Source of the DNA: Acidimicrobiaceae bacterium
Lineage (GTDB): Bacteria; Actinomycetota; Acidimicrobiia; Acidimicrobiales; Bog-793
Direction of reading: 5' to 3'
Assembly: GCA_003159795.1 (NCBI GenBank)
Contig: PLPK01000035.1
Coordinates: forward strand, 1 to 56,527
Length of the DNA: 56,527 nucleotides
The position numbers and the translations under genes are program-made. Each line of letters opens with the position of its first letter. The stretch's first letter is position 1. Of the stretch, positions 40,452 to 49,580 are shown in pieces. The notes under the pieces are model-generated. The model was not told the origin of the DNA. It saw nothing but the letters and a program-made list of their open reading frames with translations, and searched no databases.

Positions 40452-41522
40452 TCAGGAACTCGTGAAGGTCGTGAGCTCGCCCACGAAATCCGACGCGTAC
40501 TGGAAGATGCTGGCGTAACCCGCGCCCGAGAAGATGATGAGCCGTGAGTGCGCGATCCGCCGTGCGAGCTCGCGGGCGTTGCCGAGGGGCATGACGGCGT
40601 CGTCCGACCCGGCGAAGATCAGCGTCGGGATCCCGATCCTGCCGAGATCGTGCGCAACGGCGCTGTTGCGGTACGTCTTGGCGACGAGGGCGGCCTGTGC
40701 CTCCACCGCCGGAGCGGTCACGTCGTCCGGGCTGATCTGGCCCAAGTCGGTGAGCCAGCTCACGCGTGCCGCCGAGGCGGTGACGGGGAAGAACAACCGC
40801 GAGAGCTCCGGCATCGTCGCCGACGGCGAGGCGATGAGTCGTGAGACGGCCGCGGCGGGCCGGAAGGACCTGGGTCCGCCGGCGGTCGCGTCGGCGAGGA
40901 CGAGGCGCCAGACCAGGCCGGAATGCCGCTCGACGAGCGACATCGCGATCTCGCCGCCGAAACCCCAGCCCACGACGGTCGGTTGGGACAACCCGAGCGA
41001 CCAGATCAACCCCGCCGTCAGGTCGGCAAGAAACGGCACTGTCTCGGCATGGGGGCTCGGCTCGGAGTAGCCGATTCCGGGCAGGTCGAGGATGGTCACC
41101 CGGTAGTACGAGCCGAGCTCGAGGAGCAACTGCGGGTCCCACGACGTCATCGACCCGTGCTCGCCGGTGATGAGCAGCAGGTCAGGCCCCGAACCGAACT
41201 GGCGGAAGGCGATTTGCAGCGACCCGGGCCCCAACATCCCGTCGCCGAGGAGGCGCGGTGCCAAGCGTCCGGGCGCGACGGGGAGCACGGAGACGCGCTC
41301 GACGGAACCGAGCGTCGAGAAGGTGCCACCCGCGGCCGAGCCCGTGACGAGCGTGACGACCGGCAGCGTCGTCGTCGGCACAGATGCGGCTTGCGAACCC
41401 TGCGCCGTGGAACCCTCGCCGCATGCCGCGACGGCGCAGGCGATTACGCTGACCGCGCCGAGGAGACCGACGGAGCGCAGACGGCGCACGGGCGTGCCAT
41501 CACGCCGCAGCCTCGTGGTCAA
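40452..41522 (-). CDS. lipoprotein with alpha/beta-hydrolase fold lacking catalytic residues
   Basis: 356 residues from TTG 41522. The signal ends in lipobox AVAAC, so it is probably anchored outside the membrane. A complete alpha/beta-hydrolase fold follows: LQIAFRQFGSGPDLLLITG, YYRVTILDLPGIGYSE, then the nucleophile elbow, which reads VVGWGFGGEIAM where the family has GWSMGG, so Ser is Gly. The acid-site region IPTLIFAGSDDAVMP keeps Asp. The His loop reads FSGAGYASIFQ where GAGHA is usual, so His is Tyr. Two of three triad residues are lost, arguing for a binding or regulatory role. Its TTG overlaps the stop of the aminotransferase gene. Confidence 0.82.
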   Translation of the reverse strand: MTTRLRRDGTPVRRLRSVGLLGAVSVIACAVAACGEGSTAQGSQAASVPTTTLPVVTLVTGSAAGGTFSTLGSVERVSVLPVAPGRLAPRLLGDGMLGPGSLQIAFRQFGSGPDLLLITGEHGSMTSWDPQLLLELGSYYRVTILDLPGIGYSEPSPHAETVPFLADLTAGLIWSLGLSQPTVVGWGFGGEIAMSLVERHSGLVWRLVLADATAGGPRSFRPAAAVSRLIASPSATMPELSRLFFPVTASAARVSWLTDLGQISPDDVTAPAVEAQAALVAKTYRNSAVAHDLGRIGIPTLIFAGSDDAVMPLGNARELARRIAHSRLIIFSGAGYASIFQYASDFVGELTTFTSS

Positions 41523-42904
41523 CCGGCGCGTCGCAGCGAGCCCTTGACGAGCGTCTTGCCGAACTCGACGAGCAGCGACGAGTTCTTCTCGGCGTCGGTG
41601 AGTACGTCGTCGAGGGCAGCGGCGAAGTAGTCGACCTCGTACTGGCCGATGATGAGCGGTGGAAGGAGCTTGACAACGTTCATCGAGTCGGCTGCGACCT
41701 GGGTGAGGATCCCGTGCCGGGTGAAGAGCGGTCCGACGACGATCTGCGAGAAAAGGCCCGTGCGCGCCGCCTCGAGCAGCTTGAAGCGCGTCCGCTGACG
41801 GAATGACTTCGGCTCGCCGAAGACGAGCCCGATCATGAGACCCTTGCCGCGCACCGAGTGGAAGACCTCGTGCCGCTCCATGAGCGGCGCGAGCGCCTTG
41901 TCGAAGGCATCGCCGTTCATCCGGGCGCGGTCGACAAGGTTCTCGTCATCGATCGTGGCGAGCGTCGCGAGGGCGGCCACCATCGCGAGCTGGTTGTTCT
42001 TGAACGTCGAGGAGTGGACAAGCGCCCGGCTGATCGACGAGTAGACCTTGTCGGAAACCTTCGTCGAGCACACCATCGCGCCGATGGGGATGAATCCACC
42101 CGAGAGCGCCTTCGACATCGTCACGATGTCGGGGACGAGGCCGTAGTGCTCGTGGGCCCAGAGCCTGCCGGTACGGCCGAGGCCGGTCTGCACCTCGTCG
42201 GCGATGAGCAGGGTCCCGTAACGGCGACACAGCTCCGAGACGGCGTCCCAGTACTCCTGCGGCGCGACGTAGACACCGTGGCCCTGGATCGGCTCGACGA
42301 CGAAGGAGGCGACATCGCGGGATCTGAGCTCGCGTTCCAACGCGTCGGCGTCGCCGAAGGGAACCTGGGTGAAACCCGGGAGGAACGGCCCGAAACCCTT
42401 GCGGAACTCCGCACCGCCGTTCGCCGACAGGGCACCGAGCGTGAGGCCGTGGAAGCCGTGTTCGCAGAACAGCACCCGGGACCGGCCCGTCGCGTGCCGG
42501 GAGAACTTGAGGGCGGACTCGATCGCCTCGGCCCCGGAGTTCGTGAAGAACACCCGGCCCAGGCCGGGGTGGCAGCGTTTCAGCACTTCGCTCGCCAGCA
42601 CCCCGGGCAACAGCGCCGCGTCCATCTGGATGAGGTTCGGCAGGTCGGCGTCGATCGCTTGGTGGAGCGCCTTCTTGATCGCCGGATGGCTGCGGCCGAG
42701 GGCGAAGACCCCGAATCCGGACAGGAAGTCGAGGTAGCGACGGCCCTCGTCGTCGAAGAGATAGGCGCCCTCGGCGCGTGAGTAGAAGCGGTCAAAGCCG
42801 ATCGAGCGGAGGACCTTCACCAGCTGGGGGTTGATGTACCGGCTGTAGAGCCGGAAGTTCTCACCCCTGTGGCTCGCCAGCACCTCGTTGAGATCGAAGC
42901 CCAT
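41519..42904 (-). CDS. class III pyridoxal-phosphate aminotransferase
   Basis: 461 residues from ATG 42904, chosen over ATG 42910 because GGAGG abuts the latter and lies 6 bases before the former. PLP sites are FFTNSGAEAIESALKFSRHATGR, the Asp in LLIADEVQTGLGRTG, and the Schiff-base Lys in TMSKALSGGFIPIGAM. The DNA-level context with the hydrolase-like lipoprotein (4-base overlap) suggests one pathway. The family includes ornithine, lysine and 4-aminobutyrate aminotransferases and decarboxylase-linked forms. The donor is not evident, although the long N-terminus (LASHRGENFRLYSRYINPQLVKVL) resembles aminotransferases of polyketide-type and lipid-linked clusters. Confidence 0.88.
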   Translation of the reverse strand: MGFDLNEVLASHRGENFRLYSRYINPQLVKVLRSIGFDRFYSRAEGAYLFDDEGRRYLDFLSGFGVFALGRSHPAIKKALHQAIDADLPNLIQMDAALLPGVLASEVLKRCHPGLGRVFFTNSGAEAIESALKFSRHATGRSRVLFCEHGFHGLTLGALSANGGAEFRKGFGPFLPGFTQVPFGDADALERELRSRDVASFVVEPIQGHGVYVAPQEYWDAVSELCRRYGTLLIADEVQTGLGRTGRLWAHEHYGLVPDIVTMSKALSGGFIPIGAMVCSTKVSDKVYSSISRALVHSSTFKNNQLAMVAALATLATIDDENLVDRARMNGDAFDKALAPLMERHEVFHSVRGKGLMIGLVFGEPKSFRQRTRFKLLEAARTGLFSQIVVGPLFTRHGILTQVAADSMNVVKLLPPLIIGQYEVDYFAAALDDVLTDAEKNSSLLVEFGKTLVKGSLRRAG

Positions 42905-43080
42905 CGCCATCCTCCACGCGTCGAAGGCCCCAGCGTATAGGCAACACACCACTCCGCACGGGGCACGCACGGCCGGGTGATATTGTCCGCAAAAGTGCGA
43001 GCTGGGCCCTGTCCGCGACGATTGATGCCCATGGCCCGGGCGGGGCACGATCCCGACGGCACTGCTTCCAGGGTGAATCA
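42905..43080. promoter_or_regulatory. divergent control region between aminotransferase and membrane-protein genes
   Basis: 176 bases without a gene. It contains an AT-richer patch (GTGATATTGTCCGCAAAAG, around 42975-42995) that is the likeliest promoter site, but no confident -35/-10 pair or clear operator was identified. Confidence 0.3.
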
Positions 43081-45078
43081 TTGACTCCCGCCGAAAGGCG
43101 CCGAGGGGATGCCGCGGGCCACTGGCCGACTGGGGCGAGGGAACCGCGAGAGTTTTTGCCGCGCCCTCGGACCCGGTTGCGGCGCTACGGCCCGCCGGTG
43201 CTCTGCGTACTCGCCTACACCATCCTCGCCGCCTTCGTCTACGGCGTGCACCCCCCCGCGACGAGCGCCACTCTGCCGCCTTGCGCCTGCGGTGACATCC
43301 CCCCGGGCGTCTGGTTCCTCGCCTGGCCGGCGTACGCGCTCTCGCACGGCCTCAACCCCCTGTACACGAGCTGGGCCGACGTTCCCTACGGCGTCAATCT
43401 GATGAACAACACCTCGACGCCGCTGCTCGGCATCGTCTTCGCGCCGTTCACGCTCGCCTTCGGAGCCCTCTCGACCTACAGCCTGCTCATGCGGACGGCC
43501 TTCGCCGTGTCGGGAATCTCGATGTGTTTCGTGCTGCGACGCTGGACCAGATGGTGGCCGGCCGCGTTCGTCGGGGGGCTCGTCTACGAGTTCTCGCCCT
43601 ACATGGTCGGCCAATCCCAGTCCCACCTCTTTCTCACCTTCCTCCCGTTTCCCCCGATCATCGCGGTGCTTCTTGAGGAGTTGGTCGTCCATCAAAGGCA
43701 CCTCCTTCGTAACGGCATTCTCTTGGGACTGGTCGTCGTGGCACAGTTCATGATCTCCGCCGAGATCCTGGGCATTACTCTCTTCGCAGCCGCCTGCGCG
43801 CTCGTCGTGATGGCCGTTCTTCACCCGGTCGCGACTCGCGAGAGGATCGGAGGTCTCGCCCGCGGCGCGGCGGCCGCCGTCGTCACCGCGGTCGTCCTCA
43901 GCGGGTACCCGCTCTGGGTCTACTTCCGCGGCCCCTACCACGTGTCGGGTCCCCCCCACCCGATCGCCCAGCTCGAACAGTACGAATCGAGCCCCGGTTC
44001 GCTGATTTTTCCGACCAACCTCGAACACTTCGGTTTTGGCAGCTGGCTAGCCAAGGGGATGGCGCTGACCCTGAGGAACGGCGTCGAGTCGACCACCTAC
44101 CTCGGCATCCCGCTGCTCGTGTTCCTCGCTTTCCTCATCGCCCGCTGCCGACGGGTCGCCCACGTCCAGTTGTTCGCCCTCGTCGCCTTCGGGGCTTGGG
44201 TGATCACGCTCGGGGCCGATCGGCATGGCATCAAACTTCCCTACGACCTCATCGCAAGGATCCCGCTCCTCAACGGCGCGCTCGACCTGCGTTACTCGTT
44301 CCTCATGTACCTCGGGGTCTCGATCATCGTCGCCATCGGGCTCGATCGGATTAGACGGGAAGGCATCCTCGCCGGCCTCGGCCACTTACGCCCGCAGCCG
44401 GTCACGCGAATCGAGGCCCCCGGCCACCCGGCGTCGTCGCAACCGGGGCTCCGACAGCAACTCGCCCGACCCCTCGGCTGCCTCGGGGTCGCCGCGCTCG
44501 CGCTTGCCCCACTTCTTCCGGCCCTCCCGTACTCCTCGACTTCGCCCGAAGTTCCGGCGTTGTTCACCGCGGCGAACTCCCCCCTGCGATCCGGATCAGT
44601 TGTCCTCTCCTACCCGTTGCCCATCGGCTACGAAGGCTCCAACGACCAGGCGCTGCTGTGGCAGGCCGCCGCCGGGATGCGCTTCAAGCTGATCGCCTTC
44701 CGCGGCGCGGTCTCCAACCGGCCGGGAGGCGAGCCCCTGCGAGATGCCGCGCTTCTCCTGCTGCCCTATGCCGCCGAGAATGCCCTCGTCTACTGGCTCT
44801 ACGGGCGACCGAGCCCACCCCCGCTGAACGACGCGGCGACTGCGAAGGACATCCGGATCTTTTTGCGCCGCTACCAGGTCGGCGCTATCACCGTCGTGCC
44901 CCAGGGTCCCCCGGTTGGACGAGTGCTCGCCTATTTCGAAGCGGCGCTCGGCGTGCCGCCGGTCACCTTCCACGACTCGTACATCTGGCCCGACGTGCAG
45001 CGAGACCTGCGACGGCTCCCGTCGACCGACCGGACCGGGAGCGGGGTCGCTTCTCCGGCGGCGACAGTCGGAGGATGA
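43081..45078 (+). CDS. large membrane protein, probable GT-C-type glycosyltransferase
   Basis: 665 residues from TTG 43081. About 10-11 membrane helices are visible, starting at PPVLCVLAYTILAAFVYGV. A large extracellular loop follows helix 1 and includes CACGDIPPGVWFLAWPAYALSHGLNPLYTSWADVPYG, the acidic/aromatic first-loop style of GT-C enzymes that use polyprenyl-phosphate sugars. A soluble extracellular C-terminal domain of about 180 residues begins after the last helix (SSTSPEVPALFTAANSP). YfhO and related wall-glycan GT-C proteins are similar in layout. The start codon is weak. The next gene's alternative ATG overlaps its stop. Confidence 0.72.
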   Translation: MTPAERRRGDAAGHWPTGAREPREFLPRPRTRLRRYGPPVLCVLAYTILAAFVYGVHPPATSATLPPCACGDIPPGVWFLAWPAYALSHGLNPLYTSWADVPYGVNLMNNTSTPLLGIVFAPFTLAFGALSTYSLLMRTAFAVSGISMCFVLRRWTRWWPAAFVGGLVYEFSPYMVGQSQSHLFLTFLPFPPIIAVLLEELVVHQRHLLRNGILLGLVVVAQFMISAEILGITLFAAACALVVMAVLHPVATRERIGGLARGAAAAVVTAVVLSGYPLWVYFRGPYHVSGPPHPIAQLEQYESSPGSLIFPTNLEHFGFGSWLAKGMALTLRNGVESTTYLGIPLLVFLAFLIARCRRVAHVQLFALVAFGAWVITLGADRHGIKLPYDLIARIPLLNGALDLRYSFLMYLGVSIIVAIGLDRIRREGILAGLGHLRPQPVTRIEAPGHPASSQPGLRQQLARPLGCLGVAALALAPLLPALPYSSTSPEVPALFTAANSPLRSGSVVLSYPLPIGYEGSNDQALLWQAAAGMRFKLIAFRGAVSNRPGGEPLRDAALLLLPYAAENALVYWLYGRPSPPPLNDAATAKDIRIFLRRYQVGAITVVPQGPPVGRVLAYFEAALGVPPVTFHDSYIWPDVQRDLRRLPSTDRTGSGVASPAATVGG

Positions 45079-45104
45079 GGCAGCCAATCGGTAGCCTCAC
45101 CGTG

Positions 45105-46406
45105 ATGGCCGACAGCCCCGGGGCGTCGTTCTGCTTTGTCCACGCGGCCGATCTGCACCTCGACACGCCGTTCCGCGACGTCCACGACCTCCCGCCGCTC
45201 GTCGCCGATGCCCTGCGGGAGGCGTCGCTGCAGGCGTTCGACTCGATCGTCGAGCTCGCCCTCGAGCGCCGGGCCGCCTTCTTCGTCGTCGCCGGCGACA
45301 TCTACGACGGCCCCGAGCGCGGCCTGCGCGCCCAGGTGCACTTCCACCGCGGGCTCGCGCTGCTGGCCAGTGAGGGGATCCCTAGCTTCGTCGTGCACGG
45401 CAACCACGACCCGGTGACGACAGGCTGGTCGGCGATCAGTTCCTGGCCGGAGGGCGTGACGGTCTTCGGGGCGGACTCGGTCGGCCTCGTCCCGGTCGAA
45501 CGTGACGGCATGGTGGTCGCGACCGTCCAGGGCATCAGCTACGCGACCCGGGAGACGACCGAGAACCTCGCGCTCCGCTTCCGGCGGCCCGACGGCCCGG
45601 GCGTCCACGTCGGCGTGCTGCACTGCAACCTCGAAGGGGCCACCAACCACGATGCCTACAGCCCGTGCAGCCTCGACGACCTGCGACGGGCGCGCCTCGA
45701 CTACTGGGCGCTCGGCCACATCCACACCCGCCGGACGGTCGCCGGGACGGGGCCGGGGGATCCCTGGATCGTCTACCCCGGGAACAGCCAGGCCCGCAGC
45801 CCCAAGCCGAGCGAGCAGAGCGCCAAGGGGGCAGTCGTCGTCCACGTACGCGACGGCGTCGTCGATGACGCCGAGTTCGTGGCGTGCGACCGCGTCCGGT
45901 TCGAGGAGATCGAATGCCCGATCGAAGACCTCGCCGACCCCCCGGCGCTCGTCGAACGCCTCGCCGATCTCGGAACCGACCGCGTCACCGCGGCCGAGGG
46001 CCGCTCCGTCATCCTGCGCGCGCGTCTCACGGGCCGGGGCGAGCTGCACGCCGTCCTCGCCCGGCCGGGAGCCCCCGGCGAGACCGTGCGCGAGCTGCGC
46101 GAGGTCTCCAGCCTCCGTTGGCCGTTCTGCTGGTGGGATGAGCTCCGCGACGAGACGCGCGGGGTGATTGACCGCGAGACGCTGCGCGGGCGGGGCGATT
46201 TCGCGGCGGACCTCCTCGCGCTCGCCGAGGGCACCCAGCTCGACCCGGCCGCCCGGGCGGAGCTGGCGGCGGGGCTTGTCTCGGAGGCGCCCCACGCCTT
46301 CTCCGCTGTGCTCGACGGGATCGTCGGCGACGACGAGCGGTTCGCCCGGCTCGTCGAGGAGGCGACCACGGTCGCTCTCGACTCGGTCGCGGGTGACGAG
46401 CCGTGA
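45105..46406 (+). CDS. SbcD/YhaO-like DNA double-strand-break repair nuclease
   Basis: 433 residues from ATG 45105; ATG 45075, which overlaps the stop of the preceding gene and directly follows GGAGG, is the alternative. The metallophosphoesterase motifs are complete: FVHAADLHLD, VVAGDIYDGPERG, VVHGNHDPV, VGVLHCNLEGATNHDAYSPC and GHIHTRR. The C-terminal part (from about 270) is the capping and ATPase-binding region. It overlaps by four bases the large ATPase, its expected partner. By analogy with SbcCD and B. subtilis YhaO/YhaN it would trim DNA ends; no biochemical role has been shown for this set. Confidence 0.9.
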   Translation: MADSPGASFCFVHAADLHLDTPFRDVHDLPPLVADALREASLQAFDSIVELALERRAAFFVVAGDIYDGPERGLRAQVHFHRGLALLASEGIPSFVVHGNHDPVTTGWSAISSWPEGVTVFGADSVGLVPVERDGMVVATVQGISYATRETTENLALRFRRPDGPGVHVGVLHCNLEGATNHDAYSPCSLDDLRRARLDYWALGHIHTRRTVAGTGPGDPWIVYPGNSQARSPKPSEQSAKGAVVVHVRDGVVDDAEFVACDRVRFEEIECPIEDLADPPALVERLADLGTDRVTAAEGRSVILRARLTGRGELHAVLARPGAPGETVRELREVSSLRWPFCWWDELRDETRGVIDRETLRGRGDFAADLLALAEGTQLDPAARAELAAGLVSEAPHAFSAVLDGIVGDDERFARLVEEATTVALDSVAGDEP

Positions 46407-48943
46407 AGATTACCGAGATCCACGTCGACGGCTACGGCACGCTCGCCGGACTCGACCTCGACGGGCTCTCCCCGACCCTCTCGGTCGTCTACGGACCAAA
46501 CGAGGCTGGGAAATCTACCCTCCTCGACTTCGTCCGGGCGGTCCTCTTCGGCATCCCGGACCGGCGGAGCCGCCAGAACCGGCGCGAGCCGCTGCGGGGC
46601 GGGCGCCACGGTGGCACGCTCGCACTCCTCGACGCCGAAGGACGGCCCTGGACCCTGGAGCGCCACTCGGACGCCCGCGAGCCCCTGCTCACGGGACCCG
46701 ACGGGCGCCTCGGTGGTGAGACGGAACTGCAGGCCCTGCTGGGTGGCGCCAACGCGGGGCTCTTCCGCTCGATCTTCGCCTTCGGGCTCGACGAGCTGAC
46801 TTCGTTCGAGACGCTCGACGACGACGACGTGCGCGACCTCGTCTTCACGGCCGGGGTGCTGGGGGCGGGACGCTCGGCGACCCGCGCCATGCACGAGCTC
46901 GAGGGCCGGCGGGCCGGGATCGTCCGCCAGCGCAGCGGCGACGGCCGCGCCAACCAGCTGAAGCGGCGGCTCGACGACGTCGACGCCAGCCTGCGCGCGA
47001 CCCGCGGGGCCGCTGAGGGCTACGCCTCGGCGCAGGCCGAGCACCGCCGGCTCTGCACCGCCACCGTGTCCGCCCGCGAGGAGCTCGATCTGGTGCGCCA
47101 CCGGGATGACGAGCTCGACCGCCTGCGGGCCTGCTGGCCGTACTGGAACCGGATCCACGAATCCGAGGCGAGGCTCGCCGCCCTCGGCCCACCCGACGAG
47201 GCGGGGGCGCGACTCGCAGAACTCGCCCCTGAGATCCGCCGGCTCGACGCCGAACGCTCGGCCCACGCCCTCCGGCTCGGCGCCCTCCGGCAACAGCAGG
47301 CCGAACTCGCCGGGATCGAACGCTCGATCGACGGGCTCAACGAGCAGATGTCGCGTCTCGCCGAGTCGCGCCTTCCCGCGCCGCCCGCTGACGGCGAACC
47401 GGGCGGACCTGCACGCAGTGAGGCTGAGCTGCGGCGCGCTGATGGGGCGGTCCAGTTGCTGCGCGGGCTGATCGGCCGGCGCGACCAGGTGCTCACCGAG
47501 CAGGCGCAGCGGGAGGCGATGGAACGGATGGCACGGCGGTCCCCCGCGCCCGCACGGCCGAGGGTCGCCCTCGCGCTCGTCGCCGCGGCGGCGATCGCCA
47601 CAGTCGTCGTCGCCGTCGACGAGTTCGCGCGGCACCACACGAGCCTCGGCATCCTCGGTGTCGCCGCGGCACTCGCCATCGGTGCGGCCGCGGCCCTCAT
47701 CGTCACCGGCTCGCGCGCCCAGCCCTCGGCGGCGCGGGACGGGGCCGTGCCGGGTCCCGCCCCGGTCGACCCGCAACACTTGACCGCCGAGATCGCCCGC
47801 ACCGCCGAATTGCTCGGCCTCGCCGCGGCACCGGCGCTCGTCGAGGTCGATGCCGTCGCCGTCCGGCTCGAGCAGGAATGGGATGAGCGGCGGCGGGCCA
47901 ACGCCCTCGACCGCTCGCTCGCCGGGCTGCAGGAGCGTCTCGGCGAGCTCGAGGCGGCACGGCGGAGGGTGTCGCGCGCGATTGAGACCGACACTGCCAC
48001 GGTCGACGCCTTCGAGGGAGCCGTGCGCCGCGCCGCCACGACCTGCGGTCTCGAGGCGGACGCCGGCGCCGCCGAGGTCTGTGGGCGGCTCGCCGCAGCG
48101 CTCGAGGCGGCCGAAGACGCCGCCGATACCCGCCGCGGGCTCCGCACCTCGATCGAGGAGGCGAACGCCGATCTCACCGAGGCCGCGGGGTTCGGGCCCG
48201 AGGCCGTCCGGCTGCGGAACGAACTGGCGGCCGCCGACCCGGTGTCGTGGGCCGCGCAGAGCGAGGAGGTCAAGGAGCTCGTCGCCACGGCCGAAGAGGC
48301 GTTCGAAGCCGCCCGTGACGCCGAGCGCGACAGCGCCCAGGCACTCGAGGCGCTCCGGTCCTCCGACGAGATCGCCCGGCTCGAGGTGGAGCGGGCGGAG
48401 CTTGCGACCCAGCTGGGAGACGCGCTCGGCGAGTGGGCGGTGCTCGGCCTCGCACACCGCATGCTCGAGGAAACCGTCGCCCGTTATGAGCGCGAAAAGC
48501 AGCCTGCCGTGATCGCCCGGGCGAGCGAACTGTTCACCGACGTGACGGCCGGCCGCTACGTGCGGCTCGTCGCGCGAGAAAACGACCGCGCCGCCCACCA
48601 CGGCATCACCGCGATCACGGCCCGCAACGAGCGGGTCGACTCCGGGTCGCTGAGCCGGGGCACGGCCGAGCAGCTCTACCTGTGCCTGCGGCTCGGGCTC
48701 GCCGCGACGCACGCCGAGCGCACCGTCTCATTGCCCTTTGTCCTCGATGACGTGCTCGTCAACTTCGACCCGGGGCGCGCCGCCGCCGTCGCCCGCGCGA
48801 TCGCGGCCCTGGCACGCTCGCACCAGGTGCTCGCTTTCACCTGCCACCCGCACGTCGTCGCGGTGTTCGAGGCGGCCGACCCGGGGTGCACGGTGATCGA
48901 CCTTCCGCTCGACGGTGCCACGGGGGCGGCGTCCGAGCCCTAA
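46403..48943 (+). CDS. YhaN-like SMC/Rad50-type ATPase with membrane hairpin
   Basis: 846 residues from GTG 46403. Walker A VVYGPNEAGKSTLLDF lies near 29-44 and the FGLDELTSF helix follows. Coiled-coil heptads run from about 165 to 375. Two hydrophobic helices (VALALVAAAAIATVVVAV and LGILGVAAALAIGAAAALIV, roughly 390-440) sit where Rad50 has its hook. A second coiled-coil follows, then the signature SRGTAEQLYLCLRLGLA and Walker B LPFVLDDVLVNFD. Forms with this membrane hairpin are the YhaN class rather than SbcC. It is partner to the upstream nuclease, with a four-base overlap. Tethering of the complex to the membrane is inferred. Confidence 0.9.
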   Translation: MKITEIHVDGYGTLAGLDLDGLSPTLSVVYGPNEAGKSTLLDFVRAVLFGIPDRRSRQNRREPLRGGRHGGTLALLDAEGRPWTLERHSDAREPLLTGPDGRLGGETELQALLGGANAGLFRSIFAFGLDELTSFETLDDDDVRDLVFTAGVLGAGRSATRAMHELEGRRAGIVRQRSGDGRANQLKRRLDDVDASLRATRGAAEGYASAQAEHRRLCTATVSAREELDLVRHRDDELDRLRACWPYWNRIHESEARLAALGPPDEAGARLAELAPEIRRLDAERSAHALRLGALRQQQAELAGIERSIDGLNEQMSRLAESRLPAPPADGEPGGPARSEAELRRADGAVQLLRGLIGRRDQVLTEQAQREAMERMARRSPAPARPRVALALVAAAAIATVVVAVDEFARHHTSLGILGVAAALAIGAAAALIVTGSRAQPSAARDGAVPGPAPVDPQHLTAEIARTAELLGLAAAPALVEVDAVAVRLEQEWDERRRANALDRSLAGLQERLGELEAARRRVSRAIETDTATVDAFEGAVRRAATTCGLEADAGAAEVCGRLAAALEAAEDAADTRRGLRTSIEEANADLTEAAGFGPEAVRLRNELAAADPVSWAAQSEEVKELVATAEEAFEAARDAERDSAQALEALRSSDEIARLEVERAELATQLGDALGEWAVLGLAHRMLEETVARYEREKQPAVIARASELFTDVTAGRYVRLVARENDRAAHHGITAITARNERVDSGSLSRGTAEQLYLCLRLGLAATHAERTVSLPFVLDDVLVNFDPGRAAAVARAIAALARSHQVLAFTCHPHVVAVFEAADPGCTVIDLPLDGATGAASEP

Positions 48944-48966
48944 CGCGCGGTGTGGCCCGCGCCGCC

Positions 48967-49578
48967 TCAGTTCCCGGCGGTTTGGCCGCGCGCGAAGCTC
49001 GTCATCTCGTCCCACCCCGTCACGACGGCGACGAAGATGACGAAGGTGAGGATGTGGACCCCGGTGCACCACAGGCAGATCTTGCCGATCTCGTAGAGCT
49101 CGGTGTAGACGAGGTAGCAGACGAAGCCGATCCCACCGACGGCGAGTGCCAGACGCGCCGGGGCGACGAGGGGGTTCGGCGAGCGCCACAGGGCGGGTAG
49201 CGCCGAGACGAGCACCACCACGAAATAGACGAGTCCCAGCACCGCGACGGGGATGCCGAGCAGGTAGGACTCCGGGCTCGCCAGTACGGTGCCGCAGTTG
49301 ACCGCCCCCGTACTGGGGCACGTGAGCGGCACGACCGACGTGTAGTGGACGAGCGTGAGGTAGGTCGCGATACCGATGCCGGCGATCGACGAGCCCAGGA
49401 CGACGGCCAGGCGCGCGCTCGCCGGCGCAGAACTCGGGTCGGGCCCGCCCGGCGCGACGAGCGGCCGGTGAAGGTACCGGCTTGCCGGCAGCGAGAAACG
49501 CCTCCGCCGTGGCGCCGGAGGCGGTGGCGCGGGGGCTGCCACGCGGCGGCCGCGCGCCGCGGTCGGGGGTTTCGGCAC
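48967..49578 (-). CDS. vitamin K epoxide reductase (VKOR) family membrane protein
   Basis: 203 residues. After a Pro/Arg-rich cytoplasmic start of about 55 residues come four or five membrane helices. Redox sites are the loop pair TCPSTGAVNCGTVL and the CxxC in EIGKICLWCTGVH. VKOR passes electrons from periplasmic thioredoxin-like partners to menaquinone and replaces DsbB in actinobacteria. The upstream gene encodes such a thioredoxin-fold partner, with a 2-base gap, so the two form an oxidative-folding pair. A C-terminal hydrophobic helix ends the protein. Confidence 0.92.
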   Translation of the reverse strand: MPKPPTAARGRRVAAPAPPPPAPRRRRFSLPASRYLHRPLVAPGGPDPSSAPASARLAVVLGSSIAGIGIATYLTLVHYTSVVPLTCPSTGAVNCGTVLASPESYLLGIPVAVLGLVYFVVVLVSALPALWRSPNPLVAPARLALAVGGIGFVCYLVYTELYEIGKICLWCTGVHILTFVIFVAVVTGWDEMTSFARGQTAGN

Positions 49579-49580
49579 GG

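Noticed and set aside
45773..48712. 979-codon open frame on the minus strand across the nuclease/ATPase genes
   Set aside because: It runs antisense to two clear, motif-complete genes; its translation is Arg/Gly/Pro-biased with no domain. Long antisense frames are expected in high-GC DNA.
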